Assembly (NCBI RefSeq): GCF_001634365.1
Contig: NZ_CP014581.1
Location: forward strand, 73,324-137,323
Direction of reading: 5' to 3'
Origin: Paraburkholderia phytofirmans OLGA172
Lineage (GTDB): Bacteria; Pseudomonadota; Gammaproteobacteria; Burkholderiales; Burkholderiaceae
Length of the DNA: 64,000 nucleotides
The notes beneath the pieces were generated by a model. It made no database searches, was not told the DNA's origin, and saw only the letters and a program-made list of their open reading frames with translations. Numbering within the stretch: the stretch's first letter is position 1; the number at the start of each line of letters is the position of its first letter. This document shows, piece by piece, positions 43,414-51,467 of the stretch. Position numbers and translations under genes: made by a program.

Positions 43414-43522
43414 AGTCCATCAGCAGAGCGTTGTGTACCGCGATCGGCATGCTCGAACGAAGCACGGGCTCGAGGGCCGTCACGCCCCTGTCAACAACCT
43501 CGGTTGCCTGCGCGATCGTCAT
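43385..43522 (-). CDS. Small ORF upstream of membrane protein
   Basis: A 45-codon frame with ATG at 43522 (MTIAQATEVVDRGVTALEPV..), ending '..DCDRRGFKSS'. Helical, with acceptable composition. The overlap with the following gene suggests coupling, but no strong ribosome site is visible. Confidence 0.35.
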   Translation of the reverse strand: MTIAQATEVVDRGVTALEPVLRSSMPIAVHNALLMDCDRRGFKSS

Positions 43523-43558
43523 GCCTTTCAGGCACGCGGCTGTTGAAGTTCGCAAATT

Positions 43559-44032
43559 CCGCTAATGGTGTCCGTTGGGGCGCTAATCGTATCCATTAAT
43601 TCTGCTAGCCCGGATTTTCTACCGCAACGTGAACTCACTGCCCGACACGACTGACCAAGCGAAGGACGACCTAGCGCTGATCAACATCCATACAAAGTAT
43701 GTTGAAGGCCCCGACGTGATACGCAAAGTGCCCTACTGTATGGCCTTTTTGATCTGCGCAGGGAGGCGGGCACCTTCCGAACATCAAAAAAAGACCTTCG
43801 GTATTTGCACTTTCTGCCGCTTCAATCGAATGCACTCATTGGGCTCCTATACAGGCGCATTAGCCGAATTAGTGGACACGACAAACGCGTTAGCAAAATC
43901 AACGGACATCCGAGCGTGCAGACGTTGTTGAAACGCAACGCCCGGAAAAGCGCTCGAAACCGCCGCTACGCCTTATTTCGCGCGGTCAAAGTCAACTCTT
44001 ACATTAGCGTAATCTACGGACGCCATTAGCGG
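43559..44032. repeat. Inverted-repeat-bounded segment, likely mobile-element debris
   Basis: The left boundary CCGCTAATGGTGTCCGTTG (43559-43577) returns inverted at 44014-44032 with two mismatches. A third, inverted copy of the inner motif is at 43859-43908 (TGTCCACTAATTCGGCTAAT, TGTCCGTTG). The interior has short ORFs only (43629-43931 is doubtful). It resembles a small non-autonomous element or the ends of a recombinase-type transposon. Confidence 0.5.
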
Positions 44033-44041
44033 TTTTGAAGG

Positions 44042-44227
44042 GCTGCAACAACTGCCGCCTCACGGCAGCAGCGCGAGATTGACGAAGCCCTGATCCCGCA
44101 CATCGCTCCACTGGGCTGGAACCACATCAACCTGACGGGCGACTATGTGTGGCACGCCAACCAACGCGTCGCCAAAGGCCGATTCCGGCCGTTGCGCGCG
44201 ATGAAATCGACTAAGTCGAAGTCTTAA
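44042..44227 (+). pseudogene. C-terminal fragment of a Tn3-family transposase
   Basis: The open frame ends '..REIDEALIPHIAPLGWNHINLTG' and 'DYVWHANQRVAKGRFRPLRAMKS' before TAA at 44225. The APLGW(E/N)HINLTGDY(V/L)W signature is that of the last about 50 residues of Tn3-family TnpA. Everything upstream is missing. A 38-bp terminal repeat follows directly. Confidence 0.85.
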
Positions 44228-44260
44228 CGTACGAAAAAATCCCTTTCTTGAGGGCCCCCC
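44223..44260. repeat. 38-bp terminal inverted repeat of a Tn3-family element
   Basis: Read inward on the minus strand it begins GGGGGGCCCTCAAG and ends TACGTTAAG, the usual form and exactly the usual 38-bp length of Tn3-family ends. It overlaps the tnpA stop codon and abuts dnaE2-like sequence at 44261. The partner end was not found. Confidence 0.85.
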
Positions 44261-45082
44261 TATTCGCCATCGCAGCTCGTGCAGGATGCAAGGCGTCACG
44301 GCGTTCGAGTTCTGCCGGTCGACGTCACATTGAGTGACTGGGATTCGGTGCTGCAACGTCAGTCGCCAGACTCAAGGCCACACGTCCGGCTCGGTCTGTC
44401 GCTGCTTCGCGGTATGCGTGATGGAGCCGCGGAGCGTATCGAAACCGCGCGGGCCGTCAAACCTTTTTCGAGCGTCAGTGACCTGGCCCGGCGCGCTCAG
44501 CTCGACCGCCACGACCTGCAGGTGCTGGCCGCAGCCAGCGCACTTTCATCGCTGGCCGGCAACCGGCGGGAGGCGTTGTGGGAGTCTGCCGCAGCGACGC
44601 CCGACAGGGACATGCTCGCCGTCGCGCGCGTCGACGACGAGACGCCGGACCTTGGGGCACCGTCCGAAGCTGAGGATATGGTGAACGACTACAAATCGAC
44701 CGGCCTGACGCTCGGCCGGCATCCGCTCGACTTGCTGCGGCCGGTCCTGCGCGAACAGCGTTTGATGCCTGCGGCAACCCTGAACGGCTATCGCAACGGG
44801 CGCCTTGCACGCGCGTGCGGGCTCGTCACAGGACGGCAACGCCCCGGGACTGCCAACGGCGTAATGTTCGTCACGCTGGAAGACGAAACCGGAAACGTCA
44901 ACATCATCGTATGGCAGTCGGTCCTGGAGAAGTATCGGCGTGAAGCGCTCAACGCTTCCCTGCTTGCCGTGTACGGCACGTGGCAATCCGAAGGCGGGGT
45001 ACGCCACCTCGTCGCGCAGTTGCTTGTCGACATGTCGCATCTTTTAGGCGATCTGACACTGGCGAGCCGCGACTTTCACTAG
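44261..45082 (+). pseudogene. Truncated second dnaE2 (last 273 codons)
   Basis: From its first base this fragment aligns in frame with residues from about '[31 protein letters not shown]' to the end of the complete DnaE2, with many synonymous and some amino-acid changes. The C-terminal 60 residues are nearly identical. The left edge is the Tn3-type repeat. The truncation removes PHP and polymerase domains and keeps only the helix-hairpin and OB-fold end, so it cannot polymerise. A frame starting at 44279 could make a fragment protein. Confidence 0.93.
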
Positions 45083-45326
45083 GGAGCGCTTCTGTCAAAC
45101 GAAGAAAAGTTGGTACGAATTTCCACTAAAGGTGCAACCAATCCTGTCAAATCAAACACAAGAAAACCTGGCGCATCGGGGGCGTACATATAAATCATCT
45201 TGGCCGGTCGGCCGAGTTGATTGTCGAGGGTTAAGTGGTCATGGTTGTCGCTGCTCCTTCGTCATTGTCGTTGGGTGATTGCTCCTCGCTCAGAGCGTCG
45301 TCGGGTAGACGCCGAACATGGATCGC
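45083..45326. other. Gene-poor stretch between dnaE2 fragment and HTH fragment
   Basis: No credible coding frame or RNA gene is seen. It may contain further transposon debris. Confidence 0.4.
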
Positions 45327-45461
45327 TTACATCTGATTCGCGGGCACGGGCAACCCGTCGCGGCGGGAGTAGTGCCCGAGCCGGTTGACTTCTGCCGCGA
45401 TAGCAGGCGCTGTCATCGCCTCACCGGCGATCGAGAGTATTTCGACTATCGCCTCATGCAA
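45327..45461 (-). pseudogene. Fragment of a winged-helix (HARE-HTH-like) protein
   Basis: A short minus-strand frame encodes 'HEAIVEILSIAGEAMTAPAI' and 'AAEVNRLGHYSRRDGLPVPANQM' before a stop. This is the front of the HARE-HTH-like winged helix found in proteobacterial DNA-binding and restriction-associated proteins (.GE.MTA.EIA.EVNR.G.Y.RRDG.PVP..Q). The usual continuation is missing, so it is probably a truncated gene. The only start is TTG at 45461; the frame is open further upstream. Confidence 0.45.
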
Positions 45462-45535
45462 AAAGTCAACACAGCCCCTCCACTTCCGCTACCGACGATT
45501 GTCGCGATCGTAGTTGACCGACGAGAGCAGAACGA

Positions 45536-48500
45536 CTATTTCAGGCATTCCTTGACGGCCTCGTCCTGGTCCGCAACCTCGTTCAACAGCCCCGCCACGT
45601 CCTTGAACTTGCCGTACCTTGCCGGGTTCTCTCCCACCGCCAGTGCATGGAAGTGCGCCCGACCGCACTCAATCTTCGCGCTTTCGCGGTCGCGCAGATC
45701 GTCGGCGAACAGACTGCTCTTGGTTTCGGCAACAAAGTACAGCTTGTCGCCGTCGGGCGTGGTCACGAGCACTGCCCAGTCCGGGTTGTAGGTCCCCAAC
45801 GGAGTTGGCACCTTGAACCAACCGGGCAGCTTCGCGTAGACCTTGATGGCTGTGTTTTTCTCCAGTTGATCGGCGAAGTCCTTCTCGACATCCGAGTCGT
45901 AGACCACGTGCTGGTACACCGATTTTTCGGTGTCCTTCAACATGTTCTTCAGGTATCCGGTCAGTTCCTCCTGCTCGAACAGCTCCTGCGCATAGAACGC
46001 GGCATCGCCTAGGCGTTGGTACCTGATGCCATCCACCAGTGCGTTGCGCTTGCATCGGTTGACCGCATCGGCCGCGATCTCGATGAACTGCTGGGGGTTT
46101 CGCTTGAAGTCGCCGAGTCGGTTGCTCTCCGTCAGGATGCGGCCAATGCTGCGCCGGGTCAGCTGCGTTCGATCCTGCAGCTCGGTCAGCACGTCGGGTA
46201 GCTCGATGTCGGCCTCGTTAAGGTTGACAATGTCCGCCCCACCGCGCTCGGTGGCTTCGACCCCTGCTTTGCCGATGGCCATCCCCGCCTTGCGCCACTG
46301 CAGCCGTGTCTTGGCGATTGGTGGTGCATCGGTGAGCGCCTTGATGCAGTCGCCGATCAGCTTGTCGTTGTCGAACTGCACACGATAGGTCGTCTTCTGC
46401 TTGATGCGGTCCCACAGCGCCTTGAACTCCGGACTGTCCAGCACAGCGCGGCGCACGGGCACACTGCGGCGCTCGTCAGCGTTCTTGATCTCCAGCTTGC
46501 CGGAGGCCTTGCGCAGCAGCTCGGCAATCTGCGCGCGATGGGGCTCGAACTCGGTGGGCAGCGCCAGCGTGTTGTCCTTCAGCGCCTTCTTCAGCGTGTC
46601 CTGCACTTTACCCTTGGCATCGATGTAACCCTGCGCCTTCAGGTAGTCGGCCAGCGTCTTGGACGCGTCGAACCCGAGCGGTGCCTGCTTGCCATCGGCC
46701 TGCGTCACGGCGACCACGGCAAAGAGGTGATCCGGCACCACGCCGAATTGGATGCCGGTTTCTCTCTCAATGTCCCTCTGCAGGTTTTCGGCGAACTGCT
46801 GGTAGCTCTCGGTGGCGATCACCGTGAGCGTATTGACCTCGAAGCCGCGCAGGCGCTGGCCGTCCTGGTTGACGCACAGGCGCAGCCCGCGCCCGATGGT
46901 CTGGCGCCGCCAGCGTTCGGTTTCACGGGTGGAGAAGTTGCAGATCTGGAAGACGTTGGGGTTGTCCCAGCCTTCCTTCAGCGCCGAGTGGCTGAAGATG
47001 AACTTGAGCGGCGAGCTGAAGCTCAGCAGCTTCTCCTTGTCGCGCATGATCAGGTTGTAGGTGTCGTCGTCAGCCTTGGTTTCGCCGCTGGTGTCCTTGA
47101 ACACCTCCACCGTCTTGCCGCCGAGTTTCCTCTTGTCGATCGAGAAGTAGCCGTTGTGCACTTCGTCAGTCGCGCTGTTCAGGTCGATCTCGCCGAACAG
47201 GCTCTGGTAGTCCGGATGCCTGGCCCAGCGCTTGTATTCCTCCTCGAAGATGCGTGCGTATTCACCCTTCAACGCGTTGCCGTTCTCGTCGTACTGCCGG
47301 TACTTGTCCACCGCGTCAATGAAGAACAGGCTCAACACCTTGACGCCCTTCGGGCCAAGGAGCTTCTCCTTGTCCAGGTGCTCCTTGATCGTGCGGCGGA
47401 TCATCTCGCGCTGCACGGCGGTAACATCTACGTCGCCCCAAGCCTCGCCCGGCCGCAAGTAGATCTGGTCGCCGGGGACGTGAAGCTCGATGAACTCATC
47501 CCCCCTGCCGGTACGAATCGTGCCTATGCGCATGTTGGCGTACATCGCGCGCCGCGTGGTCTGTTGCAGATCGTCACCATCTTGCACTGTGACCTCCTGG
47601 CGCTGCACACCACCCGCGCGGTTTTCGACGTCCAGTTCGACCTTGGCCGTGATGGCTCCGCGTCGGTTGCTCACCGACACCAGCTTCACGAAAGCCTTGT
47701 TGTTGGCACTTTCCACCGTCGCTGCCGCCACCTCGATCTGCTTGACGAGTTTCTGCTCGTAGGCGTCCACCGCATCAAGCCGGTAGACCATGTTGTGCTT
47801 GTCCACGTGGGTAGCCGAGTAGCGCAGGCTGCATAGCGGGTTCATGCGGTCCAGTGCCTTCTTGCCGCGGCCATCAATACCGCCATCCACGCTCTGGGGC
47901 TCGTCCACAATGATGAACGGACGCGTGGCCCGCACAAGGTCTATAGGCTTCTCGCCCCCCGTCTTCTCGCTGGCGCGATACATCACGTTCTTGGTCTTCT
48001 CGCGACGGCGCGACTCGTCAGATTCCTCGGCGGCGGCCTCTTCTTCGTCACCGAACTTGTTGATTGAGCTAACTGTGATTACCATAATCTGCACATTCGG
48101 GCTGGTGGCGAAGTTTCGCACCTGGCCAAGCTTGGCCGAGTCGTACTGGAAGAACTCGTAGCCTTTGGCGCTAGGGTACAGCGCCTCGAAATGCTCCCGC
48201 GTGATCTCCAGCGTCTTGTTTACCCCCTCCTTGATCGCGACCGATGGCACCACGATCACGAACTTGGTGAAGCCGTAGCGCTTGTTCAGCTCGAAGATGC
48301 TGCGCAAATAGACGTAAGTCTTGCCTGTGCCGGTTTCCATCTCCACGGTGAAATCGCCTGAGAGCTTGGCAGAGGGCGGCAGGCCGTTGCGTAGTTGGAT
48401 CGCCTTGAGGTTCGCGTCAACCTCGTCGTCCAGCAGTGTCAGCCGGTTGCCGATGCCGCCTTGCTCGGTCTCCTGCATGCCCTCCAGCATGGCTTGCGTT

Positions 48501-48649
48501 GTGCCGACCTCGCTATCGACTGTTGTGCCAGCCGCGCGCATGGTGACGGTGAACTCGGAGCGGCACACCTCCTGGCCACGGAAAATATCGCACACCGCGT
48601 CGATGGCAGCGGCCTGATAGGGTAGGTCGGCTTCGAAATGGAGCTTCAT
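45536..48649 (-). CDS. res: Type III restriction enzyme, Res (helicase-endonuclease) subunit
   Basis: ATG at 48649 has AAGGA about 10 nt upstream. The 1037-residue protein has a superfamily 2 helicase core: Walker A 'METGTGKTYVYLRSIFELN' at about 104-111, motif II as DEPQ ('IIVDEPQSVDGG'), typical of type III Res, and 'EGWDNPNVFQICNF' and 'RRQTIGRGLRLCVNQDG' (motif VI). The C-terminal nuclease shows 'NPDWAVLVTTPDGDKLYFVAETKSSL', a PD..E-x-K site. With Mod it cleaves DNA after ATP-driven one-dimensional search between two unmethylated sites. The mod stop is 15 bp upstream. Confidence 0.95.
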   Translation of the reverse strand: MKLHFEADLPYQAAAIDAVCDIFRGQEVCRSEFTVTMRAAGTTVDSEVGTTQAMLEGMQETEQGGIGNRLTLLDDEVDANLKAIQLRNGLPPSAKLSGDFTVEMETGTGKTYVYLRSIFELNKRYGFTKFVIVVPSVAIKEGVNKTLEITREHFEALYPSAKGYEFFQYDSAKLGQVRNFATSPNVQIMVITVSSINKFGDEEEAAAEESDESRRREKTKNVMYRASEKTGGEKPIDLVRATRPFIIVDEPQSVDGGIDGRGKKALDRMNPLCSLRYSATHVDKHNMVYRLDAVDAYEQKLVKQIEVAAATVESANNKAFVKLVSVSNRRGAITAKVELDVENRAGGVQRQEVTVQDGDDLQQTTRRAMYANMRIGTIRTGRGDEFIELHVPGDQIYLRPGEAWGDVDVTAVQREMIRRTIKEHLDKEKLLGPKGVKVLSLFFIDAVDKYRQYDENGNALKGEYARIFEEEYKRWARHPDYQSLFGEIDLNSATDEVHNGYFSIDKRKLGGKTVEVFKDTSGETKADDDTYNLIMRDKEKLLSFSSPLKFIFSHSALKEGWDNPNVFQICNFSTRETERWRRQTIGRGLRLCVNQDGQRLRGFEVNTLTVIATESYQQFAENLQRDIERETGIQFGVVPDHLFAVVAVTQADGKQAPLGFDASKTLADYLKAQGYIDAKGKVQDTLKKALKDNTLALPTEFEPHRAQIAELLRKASGKLEIKNADERRSVPVRRAVLDSPEFKALWDRIKQKTTYRVQFDNDKLIGDCIKALTDAPPIAKTRLQWRKAGMAIGKAGVEATERGGADIVNLNEADIELPDVLTELQDRTQLTRRSIGRILTESNRLGDFKRNPQQFIEIAADAVNRCKRNALVDGIRYQRLGDAAFYAQELFEQEELTGYLKNMLKDTEKSVYQHVVYDSDVEKDFADQLEKNTAIKVYAKLPGWFKVPTPLGTYNPDWAVLVTTPDGDKLYFVAETKSSLFADDLRDRESAKIECGRAHFHALAVGENPARYGKFKDVAGLLNEVADQDEAVKECLK

Positions 48650-48664
48650 GATCGTCAACGGTCC

Positions 48665-50614
48665 TTAGAGGCTGCGCACTTTGGCGATGCCGTGCTGTTC
48701 GAGAATGGCTGCGAGGTTGCTCTTCGCCACGTCATCGGCGAAGGCGCTATCGCGGAACACGCAGACAGTCTCGCCCGCCGGCGCCTGTTGCTGGTGCCAG
48801 GCCACGATGCCCAGCGCCAAAGGCTCAGCATCGGCTGCGGTGATGCTGGTGTCCAGGCATGTGATCAGGACGCCACCACCGACGCTGTTCACCGTCTTGC
48901 GGGCAATAGTCTGCTGCTCGATAGGTACGCACAAGTCCAGGCCCAGCTTGAGGAGCAGCTCGTAGAGCACGTCGGTCTCGGTGCGGCCGGCATCGACGTG
49001 CTCCTGGTGGTCGAGCAATGACTGTTCAATATTTTCGCGGTTCGGTGACCAGGCGCGGATGTTCGACGTGTCGAGCTTGAATACGCGGAAGCCGGTGTCG
49101 CCACCAAACATGGGATTGTCGGCCTTGACCTTCGCCGCTGCACGGCGCAGACGCTCCTTGGTTAGCTCAGCGATCGTGCGAGGTTTGCCGAGCTGGTCGC
49201 AGAAGTCGGCAGCACTTGCTTGGTCCTTGTTGTCGGGATCGAGCGGTTCGGGGAGTTGAACCAAAATGTAGCGACGGTTGCCACCATCGATAGCGCTTTG
49301 AGCCATAACAGCGTGGCCGGTAGTTCCAGAGCCAGCGAAAAAATCTAGCACCACACCGGTCTTATCGGTCGATATCTCGCAGATATTTCGGATAAGGTCC
49401 ACTGGTTTTGGAAAATCAAACACCTTCTGACCATTAAACAAATCCCTAACTTCTCTCGACGCCTTCTTGTTTCCCTCAAGATTGCTCCAGAGATTCCCAG
49501 GTTGCTTCATTCTTCCTTCCAGATAGAATTTCTGGTAAGGCTTCCATTCTAGAGTACCCGCGTTTTCTCCCTTGACCTCTTTCCAAAGAATGAGCCCGTT
49601 TGACAGGTGATCCTTGTACGTTTCGAATCCGCATCGCCACCTACTCTCATATCCGCTAGGCCCAATCGGATACACGTTAGTGCCATCTGGGGCTTCAACC
49701 GGATAAAACATACTTGGTCGATCAACTCGCCTATCTTCACCACCGGTCTTGCGCAGTGGCCTAGTCAGAAAACGACCTCGATCATCCTGTTGATCGTAAA
49801 TCTTTTCACCGTCTTCGGACAATGACTGGCCCGCGAAACCTGTCTCATTGGATCGGGAGTAAACGACAATGTAATCCAACTCATTCACCAGTCGTTCCGT
49901 GCCCTGACCCGTCGGTGTGCCTGTGGGACGAGTAATCTGGCCTTTAAAATTCTCTTCTCCGAAAATCTCATCGCAAGCGACTCGCAAATTTCCAATTTCA
50001 TTTTCGTCAATACTGATGAAAATGAACCCATCCTCTCGCAATAGGTTCCACGCTAGCTTCAAGCGTGGGTACATCATATTCAACCAGTCGGTATGAAACC
50101 GACCGCTGGCTTCGGTGTTGCTGCTGATCTTCGCGCCACCTTCGATCTGCCCTGTCAGCTGCAGGTAGTTCTTGATGTTGTCCTGGAAGTTGTCGGGGTA
50201 CACGAAGTCCTTGCCGGTGTTGTACGGCGGGTCGATGTAGATGAGCTTGACCTTGCCCGCGTAGCTCTTTTGCAGCAGCTTCAGCACTTCAAGGTTGTCG
50301 CCCTCGATCATCAGGTTCTGCGTCGTGTCCCAGTCGACGCTTTCCTCCCGGCTGGGCCGCAGCGTGCCGGTGCTGGGCGTCAACGCCAGCTGCCGCGCGC
50401 GGCGCTTGCCGTGCCAGTTGAGGCCGTACTTCTCTTCCACGTCGCTCGCCGTCCTGTCGCCGAACAAGGCCTTGAGCACGTCCACGTTGATTGCGGCGCC
50501 ATCGACGCCCTCAGTAAGCAACTCTGGAAACAGGGCCTTGAGCTTGGCGATATTGTCGGCCACGGGGTTGGAGCTTTGTGCTTCGGCCGATGTGGCCTCT
50601 AATTTTTCGAACAT
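48665..50614 (-). CDS. mod: Type III DNA-methyltransferase, Mod subunit
   Basis: The 649-residue protein is a beta-class adenine methyltransferase: motif IV 'LIYIDPPYNTGKDFVYPDNF' at about 125-145 precedes the S-adenosylmethionine motif I 'VVLDFFAGSGTTGHAVM' at about 430. The region between them ('GQITRPTGTPTGQGTERLVNELDYIVVYSR' onward) is the variable target-recognition domain. The bases of this middle part (49300-50060) are visibly AT-richer than the rest, consistent with swapping of the recognition domain. Mod methylates host sites and guides Res. Confidence 0.95.
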   Translation of the reverse strand: MFEKLEATSAEAQSSNPVADNIAKLKALFPELLTEGVDGAAINVDVLKALFGDRTASDVEEKYGLNWHGKRRARQLALTPSTGTLRPSREESVDWDTTQNLMIEGDNLEVLKLLQKSYAGKVKLIYIDPPYNTGKDFVYPDNFQDNIKNYLQLTGQIEGGAKISSNTEASGRFHTDWLNMMYPRLKLAWNLLREDGFIFISIDENEIGNLRVACDEIFGEENFKGQITRPTGTPTGQGTERLVNELDYIVVYSRSNETGFAGQSLSEDGEKIYDQQDDRGRFLTRPLRKTGGEDRRVDRPSMFYPVEAPDGTNVYPIGPSGYESRWRCGFETYKDHLSNGLILWKEVKGENAGTLEWKPYQKFYLEGRMKQPGNLWSNLEGNKKASREVRDLFNGQKVFDFPKPVDLIRNICEISTDKTGVVLDFFAGSGTTGHAVMAQSAIDGGNRRYILVQLPEPLDPDNKDQASAADFCDQLGKPRTIAELTKERLRRAAAKVKADNPMFGGDTGFRVFKLDTSNIRAWSPNRENIEQSLLDHQEHVDAGRTETDVLYELLLKLGLDLCVPIEQQTIARKTVNSVGGGVLITCLDTSITAADAEPLALGIVAWHQQQAPAGETVCVFRDSAFADDVAKSNLAAILEQHGIAKVRSL

Positions 50615-50651
50615 GTTTTTGTTTCCTTTTTGGGTCAGGTGCGCGCGGGGA

Positions 50652-51467
50652 TCATGAGTTGTCTTCGTTCAGCTGGGAAACTGCCGAGGCGCGTTCCTGC
50701 TCAAGGCGTTTGATTTCCAAGTTGATGGCCACTTGTCGTGCCATCTGCTTCTCTTTGGCCGCTCCAAGACGCAGGTTCGCCACCTGACTGTCGATTTCGC
50801 GGCAACGCTGCAAGGCGGCTCGCCAAGCAGCAGCGTGTTCGGGTGACGTGCTGGCAACGAACCGCCCCGTAATGGCGGCCGCTTGCAGCGCGGTAGTGGT
50901 GTCAATCCAGCCCTGGTACAGGGCGTACAGATCGGCGCGCGGCTGGCGGCTCAGGGGCAGTCCTTCCAGGAAGGCCATCAGACTTACTGTGTCGCCGGTG
51001 ACGTGATCGCTGAAGCGAACCTCTGCCCGCCCATCATCCAGCACAGTCTTGTCGGCTTCCCGTTGTGCCCAGCGGATGTGCGCCAGCGACATGAGCACGT
51101 CGGGCCCGTCTTCCAGAATGAGCACAAGCGGGTACGGGATGGCGCGGTGCACCAGCTCGGCAATGCGAGAAGTCTTGGCTTGCTCGCGCAGGGTGATGCA
51201 GAGTACTGCCAGTTCCAGGTAGGCTCGCAGTTCGTCCCGAAACTCGGGGATGCCGATGTTCGCAGGCTTGAGCGCTGCCACCCAGGTAATCTCTTCGATG
51301 CCGTCTTGAATGAGTTTCTTGTCGGCGGCAGTAGGCGAGCCATTCTCCACCAGCAGCTTCTTGGGCACACGTTGGTTGACCAGTGCCGCTCCCGGCAAAT
51401 CCAGCGCGGCGATCAGGTCACGACTGGTGAAGGGTGAAGATAAAGGGCTAACCCCTAGTGCGGTCAT
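50652..51467 (-). CDS. DUF4391-family protein of the restriction-modification cluster
   Basis: The 271-residue protein fits DUF4391: N-terminal 'ALDLPGAALVNQRVPKKLLVENGSPTAADKKLIQDGIEEITWVAALKPANIGIP' and a C-terminal coiled-coil-like 'LRLGAAKEKQMARQVAINLEIKRLEQERASAVSQL'. Its biochemical role is unknown; such genes commonly accompany type III Mod/Res and SNF2 helicase genes. Its start overlaps the helicase stop by 4 bp, so the two are co-translated. Confidence 0.85.
   Translation of the reverse strand: MTALGVSPLSSPFTSRDLIAALDLPGAALVNQRVPKKLLVENGSPTAADKKLIQDGIEEITWVAALKPANIGIPEFRDELRAYLELAVLCITLREQAKTSRIAELVHRAIPYPLVLILEDGPDVLMSLAHIRWAQREADKTVLDDGRAEVRFSDHVTGDTVSLMAFLEGLPLSRQPRADLYALYQGWIDTTTALQAAAITGRFVASTSPEHAAAWRAALQRCREIDSQVANLRLGAAKEKQMARQVAINLEIKRLEQERASAVSQLNEDNS

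Noticed and set aside
43629..43931. 100-codon ORF within the inverted-repeat segment
   Set aside because: No family, Cys/His scattered without pattern, no ribosome site, and one end runs through the repeat; probably non-coding.
46538..47836. 432-codon plus-strand frame opposite res
   Set aside because: Antisense shadow of Res motifs with no recognisable protein pattern.
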